From Larimichthys crocea (Eukaryota; Chordata; Actinopteri; Sciaenidae), in contig NC_040016.1 in the NCBI RefSeq assembly GCF_000972845.2, positions 20,798,005-20,862,004 of the forward strand: a stretch of DNA of 64,000 bases, given 5' to 3'. Under the pieces are notes generated by a model. That model was not told where the DNA came from. It saw only the letters and a list, made by a program, of their open reading frames with translations, and made no database searches. A program made the translations under genes and the position numbers. Shown here in pieces: positions 12,851 to 24,772 of the stretch; the first letter of the stretch is position 1; each line of letters starts with the position of its first letter.

Positions 12851-13610
12851 TATGACAAAACGTCAGTATTTGACGTCCCTAGGAATGAGAACGTTGAATC
12901 ACATTTGCTTGTCGTTCCCAGACACCGACACTAGAAGAAGTTCAAAGATTCAAAGACTGTCTGAACAAGTCAAAGGACGAAAAATGTTTCAAGTGTGCGC
13001 CGCGGGAATTCAAAGAAACAGCACTGCTTATTTTTAATGATTCCTTTCTGTTGTTTCTCCCGCCCACCACACTGTAGCTCTATATGCCCTCAGAGAAACC
13101 GGGGGGCTTTGATCAATCATTATGGATTTAGTTCTCTAACAAGACAGTGATACATTAGAAGTGAGAACATCCGTGTAATACACACCAACCGCAAGAAATA
13201 CCAACGCAACTGCTGATGAGCATCAGCAGCAAACAACAAAATGAGTCGAGCTCGGTTCAACCCCAGAGTCACACAAACTAAAATTGTTATTGATTCTGAT
13301 TCACAAAACATGATTGTGGCCAGTGACACACATCCAAACGTGGTATTTGAGTATGTCCATCCCTTCAGGTTTTTCTCTGCTGTTGCTGATTTTCTGTATT
13401 TGCATCTTTCTTCCCTCAACCTCGTATTTCCCGTCTCTCTCTCTCTCACACACAAACACACAAACACACAAACACACACATCACGCAGCAACACATCGCA
13501 CCACCTCCAGCCTGCAGGCCTATAGTGGAAGTGAGGCACCCAGCTGTTGGCGCTTTTGATTTGAGTCCGCTAATGGAGCGGCGAGGGGTCGACTGCCTCA
13601 GCTCACACAC

Positions 13611-13645
<35 letters not shown>

Positions 13646-15664
13646 ACCTTCAGCCTCCAAGGTACCACAAACATCCATCCACATCACTTATCACTCTTTT
13701 TTCTCTCTCTCTCTCTCTTTCACCTCCTCCTTTGGCTCTGGCTCTCTTTGTTTTCCAGTCTTCATTTTCTTCTCGTCACATTATTTTTTTCATTAATAAA
13801 GCATGTAATGAAACTGAATATGAGCTACTCTCAGGGCGCGATGAGAAACTGTCCTATTCTCAATGTCACTTTCCAATTCAGGAGTTCTTCCCCGGCGTGG
13901 CATTGGCAAATTGAGAACAGTAGCAGCAAATGGAAGGACATTTAGAGATAATCACGAAGACAATCACTTTGTGCATTAAATTAAATCTCTTGTATCGGTG
14001 TGTTCTGATGATCTCAACCTGAACATTCAATATTTAGAACATTCTCTGTCTCAGTATTAATTGCACATATTTCTCTCTGCAAATATTGTTTTGTCTCTTC
14101 TCGGCTCTTTTCAACTCTTCTGTGTGAATTCATTCCAAAGCAGCTTTATTGCACAAAAACAAAAGGAAGCTCCTGAAGTTTTGTAAACTCAAGCTCAGTT
14201 TCCAAAAAATGTGTTTTATTAATTCCATCTCAAATAGTTTCTTTTAGTGGACTGAGCAGGGTGTAACAGGGGAATGGTGATCGCATGCCTCCGTGGCTGA
14301 AGCCAGACTGGAGACTTTATGGTTAAACCACCGGCCCATTGTGACGCTGACACCATCAGCAAGAAGCCCAGCGTCTGTCTTTCAGCCTTTTATTTCACCG
14401 AGCTCTCGCCAATTACTAAAAGTCAGTCTGAGATTTAGTCTTGTCTGGCGCTCTCAGCTCCAGTATGTCTTGAATCTGCTGGGGTTGCAAGGATAGATTT
14501 AGTTACTAGATATTTTCTGCACAGCGATGATTGCCGGTGGGAAAGTTTTCCTCTGTGAATTCCTCCTTGGCAGTCGGCTAAACAGTGCTGCCCTTGCATG
14601 CTGTTTTTGTCAAGAAATCAATCCCAGAAGACAAATGACAGGAAACATGAACCGTTCCAGGGGCTATAGCTCTGCAAGCCGGAGAAACATTCTGCGTCGG
14701 TGGAGGTTTCCGCTGGTTCATTCATGTCGTCTCTCTTTGTTTTCTGTCTCTTTTGTTCATTGTTCTTCTCTACCTCCGTCACTTGTTCTCACCTTGCCTC
14801 CACGTGTTATATATCCAGTATTATTATATTTTTTTATTCTCACTTTGTGGCTGAAAGACAAACTCTGATGCACTCAGAGGCCCTGACACAGACACACACA
14901 CTCGATGAAGTGCTGAGATGTGTTTGGGTTGAATTGCTATTAATGTTTCTTTTTCTCTCTCTGACCATTCAATACTCTTTTGTACTGACTGTCATTCACA
15001 ATGACAGCTGACCTCCAGTGTTCTGCCGTGTGTGTGTGTGTGTGCGTTTGTCCATGTGTGCAGTCATCGACAGTCGTGCAGTGTGGAAACTTGCCAGCAG
15101 CAACATTACAACAGACATTGACAGTTCTTTTAACAGAAGAACTATTGAAGCGCTTCTGCCAGTTTTAGTGACCATGGGTCAATTTGCTCAATTTGTTCCA
15201 GTCTCAAAGTGGAGATCATGTGGAGAAACACAGACCTGTAGTAAAGAGCCGACATCACTTCGCCTCCAAAATTGATTCGTGCTACGTTTAACAGACAAAA
15301 AGACGTGGTCGATTTGTTGGATCTGCTGTGATGTGACAGTGGAAGCGGTTGGAGAGTCAAAGTCGAGTCTTTAATCAGTAACAATATCTGAACGTCAGAA
15401 ATCTTTCTTTTGGAATAAAAACATTTACACACAAAAGCGTTTCAAATTCAAAATGTTCTAGAGATTTTGAGTAATGAAACTGACACAACAGGTGACGAAA
15501 TGATGAAATAAAGTATTTTTTTTACAATACATACAAAATGGTTTGAGCATTTTAGCATCTTTAAGCTTTTTGTTTTGGCTCCCTCCCAACGCTCTCATCT
15601 TAGTATTTCGTCCATTGTCACTCAAAGGTCAGAGTAAAGCTAAAATAATCTCGTCTGCTTCCAG

Positions 15665-15866
15665 ATCACCTACAAGGCCCTGAGCTCCTTAGACCCCAGC
15701 GCCGATCTGACAACACAGAGGGGACGGGTGTTCAAGCTGAGGAACGAGACCCATCACCTTTTCGTTGGTCTCTACCCAGGAACCACCTACTTCTTCACCC
15801 TCAAAGCCTCCACGAACAAAGGCTTCGGCCCACCCGTCACCACCCGCATCACCACCAAGATCGCAG
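15665..15866 (+). CDS. ptprt: ptprt exon: C-terminal half of a fibronectin III domain (third FN3)
   Basis: A 202-nt exon between a good acceptor (tctgcttccag) and donor (gtaaca). It reads [15 protein letters not shown], continues through [17 protein letters not shown] and ends [16 protein letters not shown] with one base left for the next exon. Known R2B receptor phosphatases (PTPRM, PTPRK, PTPRT, PTPRU) share this segment. The [17 protein letters not shown] stretch agrees best with PTPRT as I remember it. NET is an N-glycosylation sequon. The protein is a homophilic adhesion receptor with an extracellular MAM-Ig-FN3 stalk and two cytoplasmic phosphatase domains. This exon contributes to the cis/trans-adhesive stalk. 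PTPRM or PTPRK is the less likely alternative. Confidence 0.95.
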
Positions 15867-18683
15867 GTAACAATCTTTAGTCGCATTTTGAAGTGCTGAT
15901 AGTTTTCGACTTTTATTTCTGGTGACACTGGTTTGATTTTTGCTCCAAACATACAAACATTGTGTCAAACTTATTGCTTATTATTTAGCAGGTGAGGAGA
16001 CACTGATTCCTTTTTCGTTGGCCACTTGGAGCGCTGACATGTCAGTCACTTTCTTTCTTTGTGCCTGTCTTTGTTTGTCTGTCTGAGTGACCGTCTTCAC
16101 GTCTATCTGACTTTCTCTTTCCATCTGTGTAATCCTCTGTTTGTGTCATCCGCCCGGGCCCATAGAAAATGTCAACAACTAAAACAATCATCTTTTGTGG
16201 CGAGAACTATGAAATGCCCTCACATGTTAATGCACTTCTTTATTCTGGAACAAGAGGATTTCTCGAGTCTTCTTCTGTCTGTTTTGTGAAGGCTGCTCTC
16301 TGTTGTTCAAATGACAGAATGACTGATGCAAAATAAAAACCCGTGCATCTCTTTGCCCTTTATCTCTCTGACTCACCCGTTCTCTCTCCCCAAATTAACT
16401 GCCGTGCATCCTCACCCTTCCCTTTTCATCTCTCAGCATCCTTTCTTCTCTTTCTTCCTTTCTGTCTCTGCTCCCACCTTTTCTCTATTTTTTTTTTACC
16501 TTCCTCTAATAATCCATCCCCATATCTCTCATTCACAGGATGTTGTTATCTCTATGTCCTCCTCATTAGGAGAGTTGTGACCTTTTAGCAGTTTTCTGTG
16601 GAGACGCTCATTGTAAGCGTGGGCCCAAAAGTAGTACTTCTTACAATCCCCAAGTCCAGCTTGAAGGCCACTTGTAGAGGAGTTATTTTTGAGGGCAAAA
16701 CAAAGTTGAATGATGAATCGTCTGCTGCACAAATGCACAATGAATCAAGGATAAATTCACAGTCCGCAAGATGCACTTTCCAGACTGCAAACTTATCTTA
16801 GAGCAACATTTATCTTCACAGTTCAACCCTGGATACGATATTCAAATCCTTGCACAGTCTGTATGGAGATTTGTTCCAGTCTTTGACATTTGAAGCTAGA
16901 TTGCACTTACTTGTCTTGTTGTACAACCTTATTTGAGTTGTTAATTCCCTTTAATGAGTATTAAAATGCCAGAAATCTATACCCCTATGTGATCCAAACA
17001 TAGCTTATTACATCCTCTGTGTTTATTAATATCATTACATAATTAATGAGTGTCATTTGACTCAATCCACATGTGATATGAAGCAGAGATTACGGCATAA
17101 GCTTTCCTTGTAGGCTTAAGTATACCCATCGAGGCTGTGCTGAGCACACACATCTTTTCATATTTATGAAAAGATGTGTCCTGGTAACAGTTCAGTGCCA
17201 CAGCAAGTGGCCACTTCTCATTTGTTACAGGAGGCTCTGAGGTTTATTGATCACTTTGTTATAATCGTACCGATGTGAACTTAAGATAAAATGGTCCACG
17301 TATCACATTTAACCCCCCCCAGGGGAATACATTTCTAGCCTAATAATGACTCCCAGATTTTCAGTCTGCAAATATGTCATTGCACTGAAATAGAACAGAA
17401 CAATATCACTGAGGGCCCAGCAGTGCCTCTTTCTGCTGAGGGATCTCAAAGGGTTCTAACGTTGGACCATTTAACGCCCGTCTACAAATCACTCATTTCA
17501 ATATCACGCCTTGGTACAACTTCCTTCCTGTTCGAAACAAATCAGAACTTTCTGGGGTCATCAAGCATGCCCACACAGTACTCTGTAGCAGATCTCTGCA
17601 CAGAGTTAGACCCTCATTACACAGGACCCATCACACGACCCCCACGACTCCAGTCTGCCGTTACAGAAACCCTCTGATCAGGACACGTCATACCAACTGC
17701 CACTGGCACGATAAGTTTTTCTGATTCTGAACTAAATCCAAAACATGGGCAGTAGGCAAACCTTCCTCTACCCACTGACCATGTTGAGTGCTGATTGAAC
17801 GACAGAAGGCTGCGATATCTAAACCTGTCATCAGCACGTTATTAGCATTGTCCTCTCTGTCAACACTTACACTGATTTTATGTTGACCTTTCCGCTGAGC
17901 CTCTCAAATCTTAACAACATGTTGTTAGAAAACACAGCGTTCCTGAACACAGACGTCGTCTCCCTCTAAATGTCACGCCATCCCCAATCTTCATTATCTC
18001 ATTCAGGGACCAAAGGATAAAGAGATTTAAATTGAATGATGCAGACAGATGGAGATGGATGGACATAGGAGGAGGGATTGGACTTGTGTTAATAACCTAC
18101 ATGTCACACCAATCAGAGAAGAAAGTGTTGATGTTTTACTCAGATGGGCACAGACGCTGAACCTGCAAAATGAGGGCATGACAGACGTGAAATTAAAAAC
18201 TGTTCGTGTTGAAGCACACATCCATCTTTCTGTTGCTCTTAATAACACCTGAGGAGATGGCTGCTGTCAAGATCTGATAGGAAAATATCAGAAAGAAAAA
18301 AGGACAGGACAGATTAGATGATTTGTTTTTTAAGCTTTACGTAATGTTTACCGGTGCTTTTATCTTTCACAAGTTTGACATTTTTTCAACTTCCTAAAGT
18401 AAACCAATCTGGAAAAGAAAGTCGAGCTCACGTTGTGTTCTGAGATCAGTTTTCCCTTTGACATCAGGCTCATTTTACAAACCGAAACTCACGTTTCATC
18501 GTGTCCGTGCGTGCGACACAGTCCGTTTGTAGAAGACTTATTGAGCTGAGGAAAATGAATAAGGGAGGAATGTGCAGGGTCAGTGTGTTTGTAATCCAGA
18601 GATTTGGGCTGGCATTAATGAATATTCATCATTATACGGTGCAGAATGCTGGTCAATAATGCTTTCGCTTTTCTTACCATCAG
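15867..18683 (+). other. ptprt intron
   Basis: A 2.8-kb intron from gtaaca to ttaccatcag. It contains a pyrimidine-rich stretch around 16380-16510 and a near-perfect hairpin at 17148-17179. Nothing else was recognised. Confidence 0.85.
17148..17179. repeat. Short perfect hairpin
   Basis: Two 15-base arms (acacatcttttcata and its complement) flank a 2-base centre. It is not followed by a T run in a way that would make it a functional terminator, and pol II introns do not use those. Confidence 0.8.
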
Positions 18684-18786
18684 CTCCCATGATGCCAGAG
18701 TACGAGTCTGAGGCTCCACTGAACGAGACGGAGACCACCATCACCATCCTGCTGAAGCCCGCCCAATCACGTGGAGCGCCAATCAG
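18684..18786 (+). CDS. ptprt: ptprt exon: start of the fourth fibronectin III domain
   Basis: A 103-nt exon, acceptor ttaccatcag and donor gtaatt. Joined to the exon before, it reads [17 protein letters not shown] and [15 protein letters not shown], with two bases left over that complete a serine codon in the next exon. The order [19 protein letters not shown] is the signature of the membrane-proximal FN3 domain in PTPRT. NET is again a glycosylation sequon. The overlapping minus-strand open frame is a shadow. Confidence 0.95.
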
Positions 18787-19638
18787 GTAATTTCTCACCT
18801 GTCCTGTCGTTACATTTCATTCTTTCATTCTACCAACACTTCCTTTATTTCTCCCTCTCCTCTCCTCTCTATACCCTTCACCCTCTCTTTACATCCACTT
18901 TCCTCTCTCGTCTTCCTCGGGGGTCTCTTTTAAAGCCATTAAAATCACTCACACATATAAGTCCAATTTGTATGCAAAGGAACTCCGAGAATAAGACTTC
19001 TTTTTTTTTTTCATAGATATAAATTTGGCAGTGAAACATATCGCCATTAGTCACTTTAGCATCTTGCAGCTTTTTAGTCACCGCCTCCATGGAGATGCAA
19101 CTTCAAGCTGACTTGACAGGCCTAAATGTTTAATGGTAATTTGGCAATCAATGTCTGGTCACTTGAGACTTCACTGCTTTAATTGAAACGCCCTGCCAAA
19201 AGCTTGTTGACATAAAAGGATAAAAAAAAAAAGCTTTTAAGGACATTGGCTCTTTTTTTTTCACATTATGCACAAAAAATGTGCAGTCAGTCATGTAAAC
19301 ACATGGTTGGCATATAGTGGCACAATAACAGAAAAATCAACTCTGAAAACTTTTCATGAAAGCATTTCATAAAAAGCCACTGACATCCGTTCGTTCGAGA
19401 CGTGTCGCAACCCCGCCACAAGCGTGACACGTTTCAGAAGCAGCTCTCCATCGAGTATACACGACTGTTCTGTTTTTGATAGACGCCGCGACCAGCCACG
19501 TCGATCAGCACAGAGCAGATCGAGCTGGCTGGAAGTCAGACACATAAACGTGGAGGGAGTCCAGACGGTTCAAAATAAAACATCAGTTTACCTATATAGC
19601 ATATTAACTGAATCTGAGCAAGTTAACAAAGTCTAGGG

Positions 19639-20383
19639 CAGGGGTCTCCAAACTACGGCCCACTTAACGATCCCAAACAATCCCTCTAAACATGGCCTAT
19701 TTTTCAAAATTGCATTTTCCTATTATAAAATATCCACACTTAATGATTAAGCTTGGCATTCTAATTAAATTCTACCTTATTTACGAACTAATTACAGTAC
19801 TAGCTAATTTTCATCCCCTCACACAATGGTATATTCCGACTAGACTTTGCTCGTGATCAACTTCCGCGCAGTCTGCCCGGGGGATTCGACTCGGCGGGTC
19901 AGGGGCCGCCGCACGGTGCGGGAGGATCCCCTCATGGGACCTCTCCCCGGCGCTGGCTGGCCTCCGCCGGGCGCATTTCCTCCGTGGTGGTGCACCGCGA
20001 CCGGCTCTGGGTCGGCTTAGGAAGGCTCAGGGGGCGAAGGTGGCTCACGGCTCCGGCCGCGAGCTTTACAGCGGCCTCCTGCCCGGACCTCGCCGCTTCC
20101 CGGGGCCGTGGACTTAGTGCTCGCTGCGCCCTCCCCGCGACTGTCGAATCGCAACTTAACACAACTTTCACTTCCTCCCGCAACAAAATCGCAACAAAAA
20201 TGTAAAAAGCACCGCAACTTTCACCGCAATTTTTTTGAAAACCTCATGCAACATCAGGGATTTTAGGCCGCAACTATTTCAAAAAAGGCCGCGAAACCCT
20301 GGTGGGACTGATATCATTTCCGGTTATAGACACAGAAAGGCAAGTTGATGTGGCCCGCACCGAAAAAAGTTTGGGCACCCCTG
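19639..20383 (+). mobile_element. hAT-like non-autonomous element carrying 28S rDNA
   Basis: The ends CAGGGGTCTCCAAACTACGG and the inverted AAGTTTGGGCACCCCTG are typical hAT termini. The flanking octamers gtctaggg (19631-19638) and gtttaggg (20384-20391) match at 7 of 8 positions. The central part is a GC-rich block derived from the large ribosomal RNA gene (19862-20138), sharply different in composition from the AT-rich ends. No transposase reading frame is present in 745 bp. Confidence 0.85.
19862..20138 (+). pseudogene. 28S rRNA gene fragment (D2 expansion region) captured by transposon
   Basis: In sense orientation this block follows the order of the vertebrate 28S D2 region: ccgcgcagtctgcccggggg, then attcgactcggcgggtc, ccgggcgcatttcctccgtg, gtgcaccgcgaccggctct, gaaggtggctc, tttacagc and ttcccggggccgtgg. 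These are strings I know from vertebrate 28S sequences. It is about 277 nt long, so only a fragment, lacks all flanking core rRNA and sits within hAT termini, so it cannot act as an rRNA gene. Confidence 0.88.
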
Positions 20384-21566
20384 GTTTAGGGGGTCAAACG
20401 CTTTCAAAACACTCCTGGTGGGATATAAAGCTGCGTGAAAAATGGGCCCAAAACACAACATCACAAATATTTGCAAATATGAATTCATGAACATTAACTT
20501 TACCGTTAACAGTTCTACAGCTGGTTGAGTATTTTTCTATAACGTAAGTACAATTAAAACTAACAAACAAAAAGAAACTCGATAAAAGAACTCACACTGG
20601 AGTTTCCGTCTTCAGGTCCCAGGTCCACTGCGCTCGCTGCTTTTGTTTTAAAATGGACACACAGCTAATTTATTCCTTTTCTCATTTTCTCAGCCAGCGT
20701 GTTTTTTAATTAAAAGTTCACTTTGAACATGTGATCTCATCCATTTAATTGGTGCAGGAGAGAACATTATTCTGCAGTTGCCTTGAGGGAAATACAGTTT
20801 CGACAAGAGTGCGTGGAGAATATATATCACTTCAATTTGGACTTGGGGAAATGGACTTTGTGAAATGTGAGCGTGGGTCAGTGGTTTAGTGTTAATTTCT
20901 GTAAATCCCATACCGTATCTCGCCATTTATCACCCACACATGGCAAATATATCATTTTGAATTAGGCTGCACTCCAACCGCTCACATCTTTATGTGTTTA
21001 TCAACCCCGGATAAGCCTCTTTGCGTGTTTGCTTAGTATTACATGCTTTAAGTGCCAACAGATGTACGTGGAGCGGCGGAGGGAAATGTATCTGCCGGTT
21101 AATGTTCACGCTGATGTTTGGTGGTGTTCTTTTATATTTATTTTGAGGAGATAAGAGCACCTCAGGTTCAGGAGCTTAGATGAGGAATGCTTACTGAGAT
21201 GGGTCATGTGCACACACACATGCATGCACATAAATGGACACAGTGAAAAGCAGTTTTTAAAGGCTAACAGTGGACACCGCTCACAGTCTCAACTGCCAAA
21301 CAGGCCCATGAAGGATCATCGGAAACGTCCTCACTTTACAAAATGTTCATTTACTAAAAGGTCCACGCGCTCCAAACTGTTCACATTTTCCAAAGCGGAT
21401 GTTTAAAACTCACAAAGAGAGAACTACAGCAACACAGGCGAATATAGAAACACCTGTAAAAAAAAAAAGTCTATATTCGCCCATGTGCCAGGCTTCATCC
21501 CTTGTGCAGCCACTGAAAGCCATTAGTTTGAAATAGATATTTCACCAGAAAGGCAGAAACGGCACA

Positions 21567-21850
21567 GAGAGTGTGTGTGTGTGAATGTGTGTGTGTGTGT
21601 GTGAGTGTGTGTGAGAGAGAGAGACTCATCTTTGGTCATCAGCAATTATCTTTTATGAAAGCTGCCAAACGGGAGCTGGGGATAATTGGCCACGGCCCCC
21701 TTCACAGAAACATACATTTCCCTAATTGCGTATAATTGTGAAGTGAGTTCTTGGCGTGGAGGACGGAGGTAATTGCGGAGGGCCGCTGCGTTTGTCCTGA
21801 CCGCTGAAGGAGCCCTCAGCCATTCATGAAGCCTCTCAGAGCAGGATGGA

Positions 21851-21896
<46 letters not shown>

Positions 21897-22150
21897 AAAG
21901 AGCCCACACACACAGACTTAGACACAGTATAGTATATAAACACACGTCAATACACCCGGTGGATAATTACACCTGTTAGATATCACACACACACACACAC
22001 CCACACACACACACCTACTAAAGCACATACAGGCACATGCACACCTCCTAGCGCCACACACACACACACACACACACACCATGCATGCATATGCAAAAGA
22101 GGATGTAACTTTATATCTGTTACTCTCTCACACACACACACACACTCTCT
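21567..22150. repeat. Cluster of CA/GT microsatellites
   Basis: GT runs at 21567-21615 are followed by CA runs at 21850-21895, 21984-22012, 22052-22080 and 22130-22145, interrupted by unique sequence. Reading frames such as the Cys-Val repeats on the minus strand are artefacts. Confidence 0.95.
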
Positions 22151-22535
22151 CACACACTTTTAATTCACACTTTGCTGCTGAGTCAGCGCAGGAAATGATC
22201 TGCCAGCTACTTTGTTAAGTTCGCTGAAGTTCGCTTCCAAAGTATATCCACCATTTGGAAAAAGAAAGTGACCCCTGGAACAAATTATATTCCTTTTTAA
22301 AGGATAGTCGGCCTTTTCCGGAGAATTCTTTGCAGACTTCAGCCGTCTTAATGCTTTAATTGCCAAAATGGATATAAAGCACTCAGGATATTGAAGCTTT
22401 TTAATGGCCGGGTGCTCTATAGTGAGAAAAGTAAAATTCAGATCAAACAAATTAAGCCAGGCTATAAAAGTGCACCTGTTTTAAGACTGATTGTTTCATT
22501 AGCAGGTATTAATGTGACTTTATCTGTGTCACCAG

Positions 22536-22812
22536 CTCCTACCAGCTCGTTGTGAAAGAGGAGCGAAAGTCCAAGACCCGCCGCGCCGCCTCCGAAGCCC
22601 CCGAGTGTTTCTCCGCTCCCGTCAGCTTCCGCAACGCCTCCATCTTGGACTCGTCCTATTACATCGCCGCCGAGCTGCCCCCGTCCAGCCTCACGGTGGT
22701 GCAGCCGTTCACGGTGGGCGACAACAAGAGCTACGGCGGTTTCTGGAATCCTCCGCTGTCGCCGGCCAAGAGCTACAGCATCTACTACCAGGCCATGAGC
22801 AGAGCCAACGGG
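22536..22812 (+). CDS. ptprt: ptprt exon: body of the fourth FN3 domain with basic cleavage-type motif
   Basis: A 277-nt exon between ctgtgtcaccag and gtgagt. It reads [19 protein letters not shown], then [38 protein letters not shown] and [14 protein letters not shown]. It ends on a complete glycine codon. KTRR followed by AA lies where R2B phosphatases are cut by furin-like proprotein convertases into two non-covalently joined subunits, so I infer that processing site here. NAS and NKS are glycosylation sequons. The cysteine of ECF should pair within the domain with the cysteine of the next exon. The GDNKSY/NPPLSP/SYSIY series matches PTPRT better than PTPRM or PTPRU. Confidence 0.96.
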
Positions 22813-22933
22813 GTGAGTGTTGCAGATATATGAAGCTTAACTCTGAAACGAATGGAGGAATTCAGTATTCCCTCCAAACCTGGACGCGTCTTCATTTATA
22901 GAGCACTTTCTAAATCCAGATTGCTTCAAACAA

Positions 22934-23015
22934 TGCAACAACTTCATAACAAGCTGATCTTATTCAACAGTTTGTGCAACAACTTCATAACAAGCTGATC
23001 TTATTCAACAGTTTG
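22934..23015. repeat. 41-bp direct tandem duplication
   Basis: The unit beginning tgcaacaacttcataacaag occurs twice without a mismatch, at 22934-22974 and 22975-23015. It lies 120 bases downstream of an exon donor site. Confidence 0.95.
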
Positions 23016-23577
23016 AAGCAAATAAAACAAAACCAGCAGAAGGGCTCGATCAACAGGAACTTTTTAAAAATTCTTCATATGGAGGCTTTAAAACTGGAAA
23101 CAGGGAAACCTGGAAACAAAATTTAAACTAATATGGAACATTAAAACAACATTGCTGCAAATATTTTCTATTTTTGGAATTTAGCGCCCCCAGTCTGCAC
23201 ATCCTCCTCTTCAAAACACCCGTGGTACAAACACTAACACTCTCCCAGTGCTCTGAGTTCAAAGTCCAGGCAGCCTGGCTAACAAAGTGAAATGACATTA
23301 ACTAACAGCAGCTACATTTTACAGCAGTTTACTCTACTGTCCATCAGGAAACTGCAACTCACAGAGAGTTAAGAGAGGAGGAGCCGGAGGACATGAAACA
23401 CTATTGAGTGCAGCTGAATATAACCCGCACCAGCTACATTTTAAAAGAAAATACATTTTGTACATATATTGGCCGCATTTGAATATTGTCTTCATGTTGT
23501 AACATGAGATATTTACACGGAAGATTTTTGTAGTTTTCATTTTTCAAACTGTGCCTGAAAATCATCAGTACGGCATC

Positions 23578-23908
23578 AACGCGGGATGACAAGATTACGT
23601 GCAGTAGCTCTATTTCCTTCTTTGAGGGCCAGATCGATTGCCTTTAACTTAAAAGCTGCATCATCTGCATTTCTTCGTGTGTTTTCCACGATGAGGGTGT
23701 GTGCATGATGCGTAAAAATGACAAAATCCAAATCAAAACTAGTGTCTTCTTCGGCGCATAATCTTTCCCTACGTCTGTCTCACTTTTGCGTTTATTGCTA
23801 GAGAGTGTTGGCCAGTAAAAAATCTATAAATAAGACGCACCGTTGTATAGGCCGCAGGGTTTAAAGCGTGTGAAAAAAGTAGCTGCTTATAGTCTGAAAA
23901 TTACGGTA
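23578..23908 (-). repeat. Transposon-like repeat with TACCGTAATTTTC end
   Basis: Read on the minus strand it starts taccgtaattttcagacta, followed by taagcagctacttttttcac and a region with caataaacgcaaaag. I recognise this as one of the very common fish repeats beginning taccgtattttccggactat. The TA at the outer end would fit a Tc1/mariner-type element, but I could not find the other terminus, so the left limit is approximate. Confidence 0.6.
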
Positions 23909-24605
23909 GTTGTTGGTGTGTGACGTAGTGCTGTAAGGCGTTACGTACTCATACCCTGAGCACAGAATGACATAGTGTAAGAGTGGAAAAGACAGACACA
24001 CCATTCACCTGATTACACGTCCAAATGATTTAAAGCCTGTTATGTCATGATAAAAACTTGTAATCGTCTGATGAAAACAGGTTTTTTAATCACAAAGCTT
24101 AAACAGCTTCTCAAAGATGAGACTCTACCTTTGGCCACACCCTAATCAGTGATGTCACGATAGGTGTCACAGCATCAAGAGACGAGACGAGGGCTTTGCA
24201 GGAACACTTTAAATGACTCTCTCAGCTTCAGTCAAGTGAATGTTACTTTCTATCAAAGAATCAACTGAAGAGTTTTCACTCCCAGAATCCATCTGTCTGT
24301 TTGCTTTCCCCTTTTTTTTTGCCTGGCAATTATACTGTCTGCAAATGTAACAGCAGCCCGCCCACCTCCGCCACCTCTCTCCTTCTCATAACTCATTCAC
24401 AACTTGAACTTGACTTTTGAATTTCCATAATACTCTGAACCCCTGTGAGGGTTGTTTTAATTTTCCACTGCTGTAACCACGGTAACTCGGCTTGGCGAGC
24501 GGGGCCCGGGAAAAGCTGGCTGACGCCGTGATGTAATATCCTCCTTCAGACGGCAGATTTCCCACAATGCACTCACACGGAGGGAGATTGTGTGTGTGAG
24601 TCTGA

Positions 24606-24735
24606 GGGAGGAGGAGGAGGAGGAGGAGGAGGAGGTGGTGGTGGTTCTTGCGTGATTGAACAAGCATGCGTGTGACTGGATGAGTACGTGTTTTTAAAGT
24701 GTGTGTGCTTTCCAGTTGTGTATATGCATGTGCTT

Positions 24736-24770
<35 letters not shown>
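24606..24770. repeat. (GGA)n/(GGT)n and (GT)n microsatellites
   Basis: A run of GGA units turns into GGT at 24606-24644, and a GT run occupies 24739-24770. Confidence 0.95.

Positions 24771-24772
<2 letters not shown>

Larger units (their letters stand above)
1..15664 (+). other. Upstream ptprt intron (partial), repeat-bearing
   Basis: No exon of the phosphatase gene could be recognised here on either strand. In particular I looked for the exon that should precede the one at 15665, encoding the first half of the same FN3 domain, and did not find it, so it probably lies left of the window. The stretch holds a SINE (974-1190), a duplicated block around a sequence gap (2970-4487), a long inverted repeat (6338-6382), a dispersed repeat (7764-8102), two MITEs (9052-10074) and an LTR-like repeat with a nested MITE (11862-12850). 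The rest (for example 1-950, 1210-2960, 4600-6300, 6400-7760, 10170-11860, 12860-15660) shows only unique AT-rich sequence and short CA/GT runs. Confidence 0.7.
18787..22535 (+). other. ptprt intron with hAT/28S element and microsatellites
   Basis: A 3.7-kb intron. It contains the hAT-like element with a 28S rRNA gene fragment (19639-20383), an inverted repeat of 12-bp arms (21437-21448 and 21470-21481, ggcgaatataga) and a dense CA/GT cluster (21567-22150). The intervals 18790-19630 and 20390-21430 show nothing recognisable. Confidence 0.85.

Noticed and set aside
19862..20138. Functional rRNA gene
   Set aside because: Only a fragment of one expansion region, inside hAT termini.
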